The notes under the pieces were generated by a model that had not been told where the DNA came from, did not search any database, and saw only the letters and a program-made list of their open reading frames with translations. Shown here in pieces: positions 52,282 to 61,508 of a DNA stretch of 64,000 bases. Origin of the DNA: Rhizobium pisi (GTDB taxonomy: Bacteria > Pseudomonadota > Alphaproteobacteria > Rhizobiales > Rhizobiaceae); contig NZ_RJJT01000002.1 in assembly GCF_003938655.1 (NCBI RefSeq), positions 310,001 through 374,000 of the forward strand. The letters run 5' to 3'. Positions within the stretch are counted from its first letter, which is position 1. The number at the start of each line of letters is the position of its first letter. Position numbers and translations under genes: made by a program.

Positions 52282-53871
52282 TCAGGCGTCCAGCCAGACG
52301 CGGGTTGCGACGTAGCCGTTCGACATGTCGTTGCCGATATCGTGGACATAGCCCTTCACCTGCTTGGTGGAGGCGTTCACGAAGTCGTTGAACATCGGCA
52401 GGATCACGCCGCCCTCGTCTCGCACCGTCATCGCCATGGTGCGGTACATGTCCTTGCGCTTGGCTTCATCAAGCTCGGCGCGGGCCTGCAGCAGCAGCTT
52501 GTCGAAGTCAGGACGCTTGAAGCGGGTGTCGTTCCAGTCCGCCGTCGAGAGATAGGCGGTGGAATACATCTGATCCTGCGTCGGACGGCCACCCCAATAG
52601 GAGGTCGAGAAGGGCTGGACGTTCCAGACATTGGTCCAGTAGCCGTCGCCGGGCTCGCGCTTGACCTCGATCTCGATCCCGGCCTTCTTGCAGCTTTCCT
52701 GATAGAGGACGGCCGCATCGACGGCGCCGGGGAAGGCGACTTCCGACGTGCGCAGGAGGACCGAGCCGCTGTGGCCCGATTTCTTGTAGTGGAAGGCCGC
52801 CTTGTCGGGATCATAGACGCGCTGCTCGATGCCCTCGGGGAACAGTGCATAGGTGCTGTTGATCGGGAAGTCGTTGCCGACCTTGCCGTAGCCGCCGAGG
52901 ATCTTCTGCACCATGGTCTCGCGATCCATGGCGTATTTGAGGGCCAGGCGCAGGTCGTTATTGTCGAACGGCGCCTTGTCGCAGTGCATGATGAAGACGT
53001 AGTGGCCGCGGCCGGCGGTCGAGAGGATCTCGACATTGGGTGCGCGTTTCAGCATGTTGACCGTCTTCGGGTCGACGCGGTTAATATAATGCACCTGGCC
53101 TGATGAAAGAGCCGCGATGCGGGCGGTGGCGTCGTTCATGCCGATGATCTCGATCGAATCGACATAACCGCGGTCGGTTCGCCAGTCGTCCTTGTTCTTC
53201 TCGAAGGTGGCGCGGACGCCAGGCTCGAAGCTCGTCATCTTGTAGGGGCCGGTGCCGATCGAGGCCAGAGGATCGTCGACGCCGCCATTCGGCTGGATGA
53301 CCAGATGGTAGTCCGACAGCAGCAGCGGCATGTCGGCATTGCCCTCGCTGAGCGTCAGCACGAGATTGCCGCCGTCGGCCTTGATTTCCTTGATCGAGCC
53401 GAGGACACCGAGCGCGCCGGATTCCGACTTTTTATCGGTGTGGCGCTTCAGCGTCGCAACGACGTCATCGATCGTCATCTCCTTGCCGTTGTGGAACTTG
53501 ACGCCTTTGCGGATCTTGAAGGTCCAGGTCGCCGCGTCCTTCGACGGTTCCCAGGATTCGGCAAGCGCCGGTACGGCAGCACCCGTCAGCGGATCGGATT
53601 CGACCAGCATGTCGCCCCAGCAGCGGCCGATGCAGAACATCACCTGCGACAGGAATTTCGCCGGATCGTTGGAATCGGTTGCAGCGCCTCCTTCGAGGCC
53701 GAGCTTCAGGTGGCCGCCGCGCTTCGGTTCGGCAGCTTCAGCGCTTTCGGTGAAGAGCTTGTCGGCGACGGCAAGTGTGATGCCCGCCGCCATGGCGCGT
53801 CCCATGAATTCGCGGCGGCTCAGTCCGCCTGCCGTGACGCGGCTTGCGAGATATTTGGTGTAGTCGTTCAT
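52282..53871 (-). CDS. Oligopeptide-type ABC transporter substrate-binding protein (SBP_bac_5)
   Basis: A 529-residue family 5 periplasmic binding protein. The N-terminus carries a twin-arginine signal (LSRREFMGRA, Arg19-Arg20) followed by a hydrophobic stretch, so Tat export is likely. Family motifs are ALAESWEPSKDAATWTFKIR, VKFHNGKEMT and VYDPDKAAFHYKKSG. It lies 118 bp after caiD on the same strand. Family members bind peptides but also opines, nickel or quaternary amines; in this operon a betaine, carnitine ester or related conjugate is plausible. Confidence 0.9.
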   Translation of the reverse strand: MNDYTKYLASRVTAGGLSRREFMGRAMAAGITLAVADKLFTESAEAAEPKRGGHLKLGLEGGAATDSNDPAKFLSQVMFCIGRCWGDMLVESDPLTGAAVPALAESWEPSKDAATWTFKIRKGVKFHNGKEMTIDDVVATLKRHTDKKSESGALGVLGSIKEIKADGGNLVLTLSEGNADMPLLLSDYHLVIQPNGGVDDPLASIGTGPYKMTSFEPGVRATFEKNKDDWRTDRGYVDSIEIIGMNDATARIAALSSGQVHYINRVDPKTVNMLKRAPNVEILSTAGRGHYVFIMHCDKAPFDNNDLRLALKYAMDRETMVQKILGGYGKVGNDFPINSTYALFPEGIEQRVYDPDKAAFHYKKSGHSGSVLLRTSEVAFPGAVDAAVLYQESCKKAGIEIEVKREPGDGYWTNVWNVQPFSTSYWGGRPTQDQMYSTAYLSTADWNDTRFKRPDFDKLLLQARAELDEAKRKDMYRTMAMTVRDEGGVILPMFNDFVNASTKQVKGYVHDIGNDMSNGYVATRVWLDA

Positions 53872-53989
53872 TCCCCAGTTCCTTCTTTATGGTGCGTTGA
53901 CAGAACTTCCGGGCAGATTCGCAGGCGGTTTCCTCTCCACCTCCGATGCCCGCATCATGCGGGAAAATGCTGCGGTTGCTGCCGCCTCC

Positions 53990-54772
53990 CTATCTTCCTT
54001 TCCAAATGGGGCTTCGCTTCTCGGCGAAGGCCCGTGCGCCTTCCAATTGGTCCTCGCTCGAATAGAGCATGTCGACCGTCGCAAACTGCCGCTTAGTGAT
54101 CTTGTTCATGGCAGTCTGGAACGTCGAACCCTCCGCTTCGCGGACGATTTCCTTGATGGCCGCGTAGACGAGCGGCGGCCCGCTTTCGAGCAGGCGGGCA
54201 AGCTCCCACGCCCTTTCCATCAGCCAGTCTGCCGGCAGAACCTCGTTGACGAAACCCCAGCGATGCGCCTCGTGAACGTCGAGCCAGCGTCCCGTCAGAA
54301 GCATGTCCATGGCGATGTGATAGGGGATGCGCTTCGGCAGCTTGATCGAGGCGGCATCGGCAACCGTGCCCGAGCGGATTTCCGGCAGGGCGAAGGTCGC
54401 ATGGTCGGCCGCGAGGATCAGATCGGCCGAAAGCGCGATCTCCAGTCCGCCGCCGCAACAGATGCCGTTAACCGCACAAATGACCGGCTTGTTGAGGTCG
54501 CGCAGCTCCTGCAGCCCGCCGAAGCCGCCGACACCGTAATCCCCGTCGACCGCATCGCCTGATGCCGCTGCCTTGAGGTCCCATCCGGCACAGAAAAACT
54601 TTTCGCCGCTGCCCGTCACGATGGCGACACGCAAGGCCGGATCGTCGCGGAAATCGCGGAAGATCAAGCCCATGGCACGGCTTGTGGCAAGGTCGATGGC
54701 ATTCGCCTTCGGCCGGTCGATGACGACTTCGAGCACTCCGCCGTCCTGTCGTGTGCGAATCTGGTCGCTCAA
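53990..54772 (-). CDS. caiD: Carnitinyl-CoA dehydratase (enoyl-CoA hydratase family)
   Basis: A 260-residue crotonase-fold enzyme. It is close to E. coli CaiD as remembered: DRPKANAIDLATS, LRVAIVTGSGEKFFCAGWDL, KPVICAVNG, the oxyanion-hole GGGLEIALSAD, and the end RAFAEKRSPIWKGR. It hydrates crotonobetainyl-CoA to L-carnitinyl-CoA. It sits 6 bp after the acyl-CoA synthetase gene and follows the acyl-CoA dehydrogenase, which together would convert gamma-butyrobetaine to carnitinyl-CoA. Confidence 0.9.
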   Translation of the reverse strand: MSDQIRTRQDGGVLEVVIDRPKANAIDLATSRAMGLIFRDFRDDPALRVAIVTGSGEKFFCAGWDLKAAASGDAVDGDYGVGGFGGLQELRDLNKPVICAVNGICCGGGLEIALSADLILAADHATFALPEIRSGTVADAASIKLPKRIPYHIAMDMLLTGRWLDVHEAHRWGFVNEVLPADWLMERAWELARLLESGPPLVYAAIKEIVREAEGSTFQTAMNKITKRQFATVDMLYSSEDQLEGARAFAEKRSPIWKGR

Positions 54773-54778
54773 CCTATC

Positions 54779-56833
54779 CTACCTCCTCCGCCGTATGAGG
54801 GCATCAACCGCAGCGACACCGCGTCCCTCGGGAAGAACCATTAATGGATTAATGTCCAGTTCCTCCAGGTGTGCCGCGTTCATTACGACATAATCTGCCG
54901 CTGTTGCGATAGTGTCGATCATAGCCTCGAGATCGCCTCGCGGCCGCCCGCGATAGCCATAGATCAATTTTGCGATTTTGAGGCGCGCAATCGCCGTGTG
55001 AATATCTGCTTTCGTCGCCGGAAGCGGCAGGATGATGGAATCTTCCAGCAATTCGACGAAGATCCCACCCGCTCCAAGCATGAGCGACAATCCGAAGACG
55101 GGGTCGCGGGTAGCCCCGACAATGAGTTCGGCGACCGGCGCATCGACCATCCTCTCGACGAGATAACCGGCATCAGAGGCCATAGCCGCCGCCGCATTCG
55201 ACACCGCCTCTGGATCTCTGAGGTTGAGCACGACGGCCCCGGCCTCGGTCTTATGCGCGATACCGAGACCCTTCAGCACGACGGGGAAACCGAGCCGTTC
55301 CGCCAGCTCGGCGGCTTCGCCAGGAGAAAAAGCCTGCAGCCCCCCGGGGATAGGGAGGCCGCAGGCGGCAAGCTCTATCTTCGCATCAGCTTCCGTCAGT
55401 GTCTCGATCTCGCCGTCCGCGGGGACGACGTTGAGCAAGGGCAGGGGAGGCGGACGATCCCAGGCCTCGCCAATCCCAGCGGCGACTTCGGCCGCGGTGA
55501 TGGCTTCGTCGATACCCGAGAAGGCGACGATACCATTTGACATCAGGCGCTCGGCGACAGGCTCCGGCATGTTCTCAGGAAGGGTCGCGAGAAGCCCGGC
55601 CAGCGTACCCGTGGCGGAGGCTGCTGCGATAACCGCGTCCGCCGTCGTCATCCATTCGGATGCCTCACACCGGTCACTGCGGGGAAAATCGAGAACGACG
55701 AGATTGAGAGCGCAGCCACCCTCGAACATAGCACTGAAGGCCTCCGTCTGACGGGCGAGATCGCCCCAAACGAAGGTGTGGTAGTCGAGCGGATTGGCAA
55801 GCGCCACCATCTCGCCCAGGACCTCGCGCAGCCGCGGCAATTGCCGTGGCTGGAGGGCCGGGAATTCCACTTTGCGGCCGACTGCGGCATCCGCCATCAG
55901 CGAGGCCTCGCCGCCGGAGCAACTCATGGACGAGATCGAATGGTTTGCAAGCGGGCCGGCGATATGCAGGAGTTTCAACGTTTCGAGCAGCGCCGGCAGG
56001 CTTTGGACACGACCGAGACCGAGGCGCGCGAGCACGGCATCGGCAACCGCATCGCTGCCGGCAAGCGAGGCGGTATGCGAGACGGCCGCGTGTTTTGCCT
56101 GCTCCGACTTGCCGACTTTCAGGACGACGACGGGCTTCCTCGAGCGACGGGCAATGGCGGCAAGACGTTCGAGGGCGGCGAGATCACCGAACCCTTCGAC
56201 ATGAAGGCCGATGGCCGTCACACGCGGGTCGTCGATCAGCGCGCAGGCGACATCGGCAAGCGATGTCTGCGCCTGGTTGCCGGCAGTGACCACATAGGCG
56301 ATCGGCAGCCCGCGGGTCTGCATGGTCAGGTTGATGGCGATATTGGAGGACTGCGTGAGGATCGCAACACCGCGTTTGACCCGCTGCATGCCGTGCTGAT
56401 CGGGCCATAACAGAGCGCCGTCGAGACCGTTGATCAGCCCGTAGCAATTGGGTCCGAGGATCGGCATGTCGCCGGCGGCCTCAAGAAGAGCTTGCTGCAG
56501 CTCGGCGCCGTCGGCAAGTTCTGCCGTCGCCTCGCTGAAGCCCGATGCATAACAGACCGCCCCCCCGGCGCCAGCCCGCGAAAGGCCGCGCACGATGTCG
56601 ACGGTGAGCACCCTGTTGACGCCGACAAAGGCGGCATCCGGTGCTGCGGGCAGATCGGAGAGGGAGCGACAGCAGCGCCGCCCGAGCACTTCGTCCAATT
56701 TGGGATGGACGGGCCAGATCTCGCCGGCAAAGCCCATGCGGTCGCACTGCTCGATCACCCTGCGCGCTTCGCGGCCGCCGAAGACGGCGATCGTTTGCGG
56801 TCTGAGCAGGCGGTCGAGCGGGCGAGATGTCAT
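54779..56833 (-). CDS. ADP-forming acyl-CoA synthetase (acetate-CoA ligase family), probable betaine-side acid:CoA ligase
   Basis: A 684-residue fused alpha-beta ADP-forming ligase. A CoA-binding domain (TIAVFGG, ILGPNCYGLIN) is followed by a ligase domain with the phospho-His in AVSHTASLAGS (His253), then an ATP-grasp domain (FPVVLKGLGIAHKTEAGAV, ELDINPLMVLPEG). It activates a carboxylic acid to its CoA thioester. Placed between the acyl-CoA dehydrogenase (4-bp gap) and caiD (6-bp gap), it probably activates gamma-butyrobetaine, crotonobetaine or carnitine. ATG at 56833 is used; upstream in-frame sequence is inside the dehydrogenase gene. Confidence 0.87.
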   Translation of the reverse strand: MTSRPLDRLLRPQTIAVFGGREARRVIEQCDRMGFAGEIWPVHPKLDEVLGRRCCRSLSDLPAAPDAAFVGVNRVLTVDIVRGLSRAGAGGAVCYASGFSEATAELADGAELQQALLEAAGDMPILGPNCYGLINGLDGALLWPDQHGMQRVKRGVAILTQSSNIAINLTMQTRGLPIAYVVTAGNQAQTSLADVACALIDDPRVTAIGLHVEGFGDLAALERLAAIARRSRKPVVVLKVGKSEQAKHAAVSHTASLAGSDAVADAVLARLGLGRVQSLPALLETLKLLHIAGPLANHSISSMSCSGGEASLMADAAVGRKVEFPALQPRQLPRLREVLGEMVALANPLDYHTFVWGDLARQTEAFSAMFEGGCALNLVVLDFPRSDRCEASEWMTTADAVIAAASATGTLAGLLATLPENMPEPVAERLMSNGIVAFSGIDEAITAAEVAAGIGEAWDRPPPLPLLNVVPADGEIETLTEADAKIELAACGLPIPGGLQAFSPGEAAELAERLGFPVVLKGLGIAHKTEAGAVVLNLRDPEAVSNAAAAMASDAGYLVERMVDAPVAELIVGATRDPVFGLSLMLGAGGIFVELLEDSIILPLPATKADIHTAIARLKIAKLIYGYRGRPRGDLEAMIDTIATAADYVVMNAAHLEELDINPLMVLPEGRGVAAVDALIRRRR

Positions 56834-56837
56834 CGGC

Positions 56838-57998
56838 TCACGCTCCCAGGGGTCTGAGCAGGTCGCGGCTGATGATGTGCCGCTGGATTTCGGAGGTACC
56901 GTCCCAGATGCGCTCGACGCGCGCATCGCGCCAGAAGCGGGCGAGCGGAAGGTCGTCCATCAGTCCCATGCCGCCAAAGATCTGGATCGCCTCGTCGGTG
57001 ACGCGTGCCAGCATTTCGGAGGCGTAGAGCTTGGCCGAAGCGATCTGCCGGTCTGCGGGGCGGCCGGCATCGACCTGCCAGGCGGCGGCAAGCGTCAGCC
57101 AATCGGCTGCGTCGATCTCGGTGATCATGTCGGCGAGCTTGAAAGACACACCCTGATTGGCGCCGATCGGCTTGCCGAATTGCTTGCGTTCGGCGGCATA
57201 GGGCAGGGCCAGGTCGAAGACACGCCGCGCCCGGCCGACACAGGTGGCGGCAACCGTCAACCGCGTGCCGTAAAGCCACTGATTGGCGATATCGAAGCCG
57301 CGATGCACCTCGCCCAGCACTTGGGCTTCGGGAATCCGGCAATCGGTGAAACTGAGGGTGCAGTTATGGTAGCCGCGATGCGAAACGGAATCATACCCCT
57401 TGAGAATTTCAAACCCCGGCGTGCCGCGATCCACCAGGAAGGCGGTGATCTTCTTCTTGATGCCTTTCGGCGTTTCCTCTTCACCCGTCGCGGCAAAGAC
57501 GATGACGAAATCGGCGACATCGGCATGGGAGATGAAATGTTTCGTGCCGTTCAGGACAAAGTCGCCACCGTCGCGGCGGGCAGCACACTTCATGCCGCGC
57601 ATATCGGAACCGGCGTCCGGTTCTGTAATCGCAAGCGCATCGATCTTCTCGCCGCGCACCGCAGGCAGGAGGTAGCGCTCGCGCTGCTCGCCCTCGCAGG
57701 CCATCAGAATGCCGGATGGCCGGCCGAAGAACACCGTCAGCCCCAGCGAGCCGCGCCCGAGTTCCCGCTCGACCAGCGTGAAGGTGGTATGGTCGAGACC
57801 GGCGCCGCCGACCTCCTCTGGGAAATTGCAGGCGTAAAAGCCGAGATCGATGCATTTGCGCTGGATTTCGCGCCCGAGCTCCGCCGGCACGATGCCGCTG
57901 CGCTCGACCTCGTTCTCATGCGGATAGATTTCGGTTTCGACGAAGGCGCGAACCGTCTCGACGATCATTTCCTGTTCTTCGCTGAGACCAAAATTCAT
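56838..57998 (-). CDS. Acyl-CoA dehydrogenase, probable gamma-butyrobetainyl-CoA dehydrogenase
   Basis: A 386-residue FAD-dependent acyl-CoA dehydrogenase. It starts MNFGLSEEQEMIVETVRAF; flavin and substrate motifs are ALAITEPDAGSDMRG and FVLNGTKHFISHAD, and the C-terminal part has QIFGGMGLMDDLPLARFWRD and IWDGTSEIQRHII, close to the position of the usual catalytic Glu. From context it would desaturate gamma-butyrobetainyl-CoA to crotonobetainyl-CoA. ATG at 57998 lies 10 bp after the carnitine dehydrogenase stop; a longer open frame upstream lies inside that gene. Confidence 0.88.
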   Translation of the reverse strand: MNFGLSEEQEMIVETVRAFVETEIYPHENEVERSGIVPAELGREIQRKCIDLGFYACNFPEEVGGAGLDHTTFTLVERELGRGSLGLTVFFGRPSGILMACEGEQRERYLLPAVRGEKIDALAITEPDAGSDMRGMKCAARRDGGDFVLNGTKHFISHADVADFVIVFAATGEEETPKGIKKKITAFLVDRGTPGFEILKGYDSVSHRGYHNCTLSFTDCRIPEAQVLGEVHRGFDIANQWLYGTRLTVAATCVGRARRVFDLALPYAAERKQFGKPIGANQGVSFKLADMITEIDAADWLTLAAAWQVDAGRPADRQIASAKLYASEMLARVTDEAIQIFGGMGLMDDLPLARFWRDARVERIWDGTSEIQRHIISRDLLRPLGA

Positions 57999-58008
57999 GC
58001 CGATCCCC

Positions 58009-59499
58009 CTATCGCCTCTGACCGACGTGACGGCCGACGCCTTCGGGCGCCGCCAAAGTCGCATGTGCTTCCGCGATCGCCTTGACCTTGTCGAACACGG
58101 CGGCCGGCGCCGGCGTGGCCTTGCCGGCCTTGCTCTCGACATGCAGCAGCATGTGCTCGGCGGTGGCGAGAGTCTCGCCCGTCTCCGTGTCGCAAAGCGT
58201 GTGAAAGACGTGCAGTCGCTTTTCGTCGACACCAAGCACCTGGCAGGTCGAATGGATCGCCTGACCGAGCTTCGCCTCGCCGAGATGGCGGATGTGGGTT
58301 TCCACCGTGTAATAGCTTTGCCCCGCCTCGACATAGGCAAGGTCGACGCCGATGAGGCGCAGCAATGCGTCTGACGTATCGCCGAAGACCTGCAGGTAGC
58401 GGTGCTCGGTCATATGGCCGTTATAGTCGACCCAGGCCGGGCTGACCTCCGTCTCGACGAGCCTCAGCGGCTTCGACGGATCGAAAGACTTGGGTGTCCC
58501 GCCGCCTTGTGCCCAGAGCGATTGCTCGAAATCCTTCAACAGCTTGCCGGCACCCCAGCCCTTGCCGCCATGGCCGCCCTTGAGGGCCTGCAGAATACCG
58601 ACGAGGTTTTCGTCGCGGATGCGTTCGAGTTCACGGAACGACAAGCCGGCTGCCTGCTCGTCGGATTGCCGGCCGATCTTTTCGATCAGCGCGTCGTCGA
58701 GATCGACCACATCGGTGAGCTTGGTCCAGGGCCAGGCGAGGCAAGGGCCGAACTGAGCGAGGAAGTGGCGCATCCCGGCCTCGCCGCCGGCGATGCGATA
58801 GGTCTGGAACAGGCCCATCTGGGCCCAGCGCAGGCCGAAGGAGTAGCGGATGACGTCATCGAGCGTCTCGACGGTGCAGATGTCGTCATGGATCAGCCAC
58901 AGAGCCTCGCGCCACAGCGCTTCGAGCAGCCGGTCGCCGACGAAGGCCTCGATCTCCTTGGCGATATGGACGCCCTTCATGCCGATCGGCGCCAGCCTGT
59001 CCATCGCCGCTTCAATGGTCGCCGCCGAGGTCTTTTCGCCGCCGACGATTTCGACGAGCGGCAGCAAGTAGACGGGATTATAGGGATGGGCGACGAAGAG
59101 GCGCTCGGGATGTTTCATGTCCCGCTGCAGATCGGTCGGCAGCAGACCCGAGGTGGAAGAGCCGATCAGCGCATCAGGACGGGCCGCGGCATCAATTTGT
59201 GTCAGTACACCACGCTTGAGATCGAGCCGTTCCGGCACGCTTTCCTGGATCCAGTCGGCACCGGCGACGGCTTCCTCCAGCGTTTTGCAGAACCTCAGCC
59301 TGCCGCGCGGCGGCAGCGGTGCGCCGGTCAGCATGGCATAGGCTTTTTCGGCATTGGCAATCACTTCGCCGACGATGCGGCCCGCCTCCGGATGCGGATC
59401 GAACACGTCAACATCGATGCCGGCGAGCAGGAAACGGGCGATCCATCCGCCGCCGATGACGCCGCCGCCGATACAGGCTGCCTTGTTGATCCCTGTCAT
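58009..59499 (-). CDS. Bifunctional carnitine 3-dehydrogenase / betainyl-CoA thioesterase
   Basis: A 496-residue fusion. Residues about 1-325 are a 3-hydroxyacyl-CoA-dehydrogenase-like NAD enzyme (CIGGGVIGGGWIARFLLAG, VAHPYNPVYLLPLVEIVGG with catalytic-type His138). Residues about 345-470 are a hot-dog thioesterase (WVDYNGHMTEHRYL). The first part oxidises L-carnitine to 3-dehydrocarnitine; the second would release glycine betaine from betainyl-CoA. This organisation is known from rhizobial carnitine dehydrogenases; in Pseudomonas the two activities are separate proteins. It lies 7 bp after the cleavage enzyme gene. Confidence 0.92.
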   Translation of the reverse strand: MTGINKAACIGGGVIGGGWIARFLLAGIDVDVFDPHPEAGRIVGEVIANAEKAYAMLTGAPLPPRGRLRFCKTLEEAVAGADWIQESVPERLDLKRGVLTQIDAAARPDALIGSSTSGLLPTDLQRDMKHPERLFVAHPYNPVYLLPLVEIVGGEKTSAATIEAAMDRLAPIGMKGVHIAKEIEAFVGDRLLEALWREALWLIHDDICTVETLDDVIRYSFGLRWAQMGLFQTYRIAGGEAGMRHFLAQFGPCLAWPWTKLTDVVDLDDALIEKIGRQSDEQAAGLSFRELERIRDENLVGILQALKGGHGGKGWGAGKLLKDFEQSLWAQGGGTPKSFDPSKPLRLVETEVSPAWVDYNGHMTEHRYLQVFGDTSDALLRLIGVDLAYVEAGQSYYTVETHIRHLGEAKLGQAIHSTCQVLGVDEKRLHVFHTLCDTETGETLATAEHMLLHVESKAGKATPAPAAVFDKVKAIAEAHATLAAPEGVGRHVGQRR

Positions 59500-59506
59500 G
59501 CCGCCC

Positions 59507-60409
59507 TCAGCGCTTCGTCAGTTTGAGTTTCTTGCGAACGTCTTCCGGGCCGATGATCCGGGCGCCCATGCCTTCGACCACCTGCACCGCCTTTTCGACG
59601 AGCTGCGCATTGGTGGCGAGCTGGCCCTTGCCGACGAAAAGATTGTCTTCCAGGCCGACGCGGACGTTGCCGCCGGCCAGAACCGCTGCGGCGGGATAGG
59701 CCATGGCGTTGCGGCCGATCGAGAAGGCCGAGAAGGTCCAACTCTGCGGCACGTTGTTGACCATCGCCATGAAGGTATTGAGATCGTCGGGCGCGCCCCA
59801 CGGAATGCCCATGCAGAGCTGGATCAGCACCGGGTCTTCGATCAGGCCTTCCTCGGCGAGCTGCTTGGCGAACCAGAGATGGCCGGTGTCGAAGGCCTCG
59901 ATCTCGGGACGCACGCCGAGATCGGTCATCTTCTTCGCCATCGCCCGCAGCATGGCCGGGGTGTTGGTCATGACATAGTCGCCGAGGTTGAAGTTCATCG
60001 TGCCGCAGTCGAGCGTACAGATCTCAGGCAGGCATTCGGCGACATGGCTGACGCGCTCGGTGGCGCCCGCCATGTCAGTGCCCCTGGGATTGAGGGGAAG
60101 GGGACTTTCGACATCCCCGAAGATCAGGTCTCCGCCCATACCGGCGGTGAGATTGAGGACCACGTCGACATCCGCCGAGCGGATGCGGTCGGTGACTTCC
60201 TTGTAGAGATCGTTGCGGCGGCTGGCACTCCCTGTTTCCGGATCGCGGACATGGCAGTGAACGACCGCCGCACCGGCCTTTGCCGCATCGATCGCGGAAT
60301 CGGCGATCTGCTTGGGAGTGATCGGCACGTGGCTGGATTTTGAGATCGTATCGCCGGCGCCGGTGACGGCACAGGTGATGAAAACATCGCGGTTCATCGC
60401 AAGAGGCAT
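59507..60409 (-). CDS. BKACE family (DUF849) 3-dehydrocarnitine cleavage enzyme
   Basis: A 300-residue beta-keto acid cleavage enzyme. Zinc-site motifs HCHVRDP and a C-terminal barrel segment with GLEDNLFV are diagnostic, as is TCAVTGAGDT at the start. It condenses 3-dehydrocarnitine with acetyl-CoA to give betainyl-CoA and acetoacetate. It is the first gene of the ten-gene leftward operon and is divergent from the AraC/GlxA-type regulator. ATG at 60409 follows GGGGAG; Met at 60397 is an alternative. Confidence 0.92.
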   Translation of the reverse strand: MPLAMNRDVFITCAVTGAGDTISKSSHVPITPKQIADSAIDAAKAGAAVVHCHVRDPETGSASRRNDLYKEVTDRIRSADVDVVLNLTAGMGGDLIFGDVESPLPLNPRGTDMAGATERVSHVAECLPEICTLDCGTMNFNLGDYVMTNTPAMLRAMAKKMTDLGVRPEIEAFDTGHLWFAKQLAEEGLIEDPVLIQLCMGIPWGAPDDLNTFMAMVNNVPQSWTFSAFSIGRNAMAYPAAAVLAGGNVRVGLEDNLFVGKGQLATNAQLVEKAVQVVEGMGARIIGPEDVRKKLKLTKR

Positions 60410-60515
60410 GTTTTTGTTCTCCCCGTCTTAACTAGCATTACGCGACAGGTTGGGCAGCGATGCTTTGCATTTTCAGAAGTTATCGATACATTATCAGAAA
60501 TCTTGGGAGGTAACC

Positions 60516-61508
60516 TTGCTGCAGCGATCGACGGAACGGCTCGATATCGATCTTCTCGTCCTGCCGGACACGAACCTGATCCTGATCGCGTCGGTCATCG
60601 AACCGCTGCGTGGCGCCAACCGTATTTCGGGCAGCGAACTTTATCGCTGGCGGCTGCTGACGCCTGATGGAGCGCCGGTCCCGACCACCAGCAATATCGC
60701 CGTTCCCGTCGAGGGGATCTTCCGGGCGACGACCGAGGATCGGCCTCTGTTCGTGCTTGCCAGCTATAATTGGCGCGGAAGCGCCACGCCCGCACTCAAG
60801 ATGCAGCTCTCCCAGGCCGCGCGCCACCGTACGGTGATCGCCGGCATCGAATCCGGGACATGGTTGCTTGCAGAGGCAAGCCTGCTCGATGGGCTGCCCG
60901 CCACCGTCCACTGGGAGGACTACGAGGATTTCGCGCTTGCCTATCCCGAGGTGCGGGCCGTCAAGGACCGTTTCGTCATCGACGGCAAGCGTCTGACGAC
61001 ATCGGGGTCGCTCCCGACCGTGGACCTGATGCTGGAGATAATCAGGCAGCGGCAGGGTTATTCGCTGGCGCTCGAGGTCAGCCGGCTGTTCCGCTACGAG
61101 CAGCCTTCCTTCCACGCCGACGAACCGCTTTCCGCAGCCTCGGCGGGACTGCGCATGCACGATCCGCGCGTGACGCAGGCGGTACGGCTGATGGAGGAGC
61201 ATATCGAGCAGCCCCTGACCCTTGCACGGCTCGCCCGCAGGGTGGGCGTCAGCGCCCGGCATCTGCAGGATCTCTTCCAGCAGAGCATCGGCGCGCCGCC
61301 GCATGTGCATTATCTCGCCCTGCGCTTGAACACGGCGCGCCGCAAGGTGATCGAGACGACAGCCTCCTTCGCCGACATCGCGGCAGCGACCGGCTTCAAT
61401 TCGGCTTCGGCCTTTGCGAGAAGCTACCGGGCGAGCTTTTCCGAGAGTCCATCCGAAACCAGGCGCCGTTTGCGCCGCCGCATCACACCATCGAAAGCGC
61501 CGGCATAG
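60516..61508 (+). CDS. GlxA-type AraC family regulator of the carnitine operon (CdhR-like)
   Basis: A 330-residue protein. The N-terminal DJ-1/PfpI-like (class I glutamine amidotransferase) domain has IDLLVLPDTNLILIASVIEP and GIESGTWLLAEASLLDG, with no Cys at the usual nucleophile position (Ser-Gly instead). The C-terminal AraC double helix-turn-helix has LTLARLARRVGVSARHLQDL and FADIAAATGFNSASAFARSY. TTG at 60516 follows GGGAGG; no ATG fits. It is divergent from the carnitine operon and resembles Pseudomonas CdhR/GbdR regulators, so carnitine- or betaine-dependent activation is likely. Confidence 0.88.
   Translation: MLQRSTERLDIDLLVLPDTNLILIASVIEPLRGANRISGSELYRWRLLTPDGAPVPTTSNIAVPVEGIFRATTEDRPLFVLASYNWRGSATPALKMQLSQAARHRTVIAGIESGTWLLAEASLLDGLPATVHWEDYEDFALAYPEVRAVKDRFVIDGKRLTTSGSLPTVDLMLEIIRQRQGYSLALEVSRLFRYEQPSFHADEPLSAASAGLRMHDPRVTQAVRLMEEHIEQPLTLARLARRVGVSARHLQDLFQQSIGAPPHVHYLALRLNTARRKVIETTASFADIAAATGFNSASAFARSYRASFSESPSETRRRLRRRITPSKAPA

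Noticed and set aside
60477-60492. AAGTTATCGATACATT, a partial match to the LacI-type operator, upstream of the carnitine regulator
   Set aside because: It matches only one half of the palindrome well (about 12 of 16 positions) and sits in an unrelated locus, so it is more likely chance.
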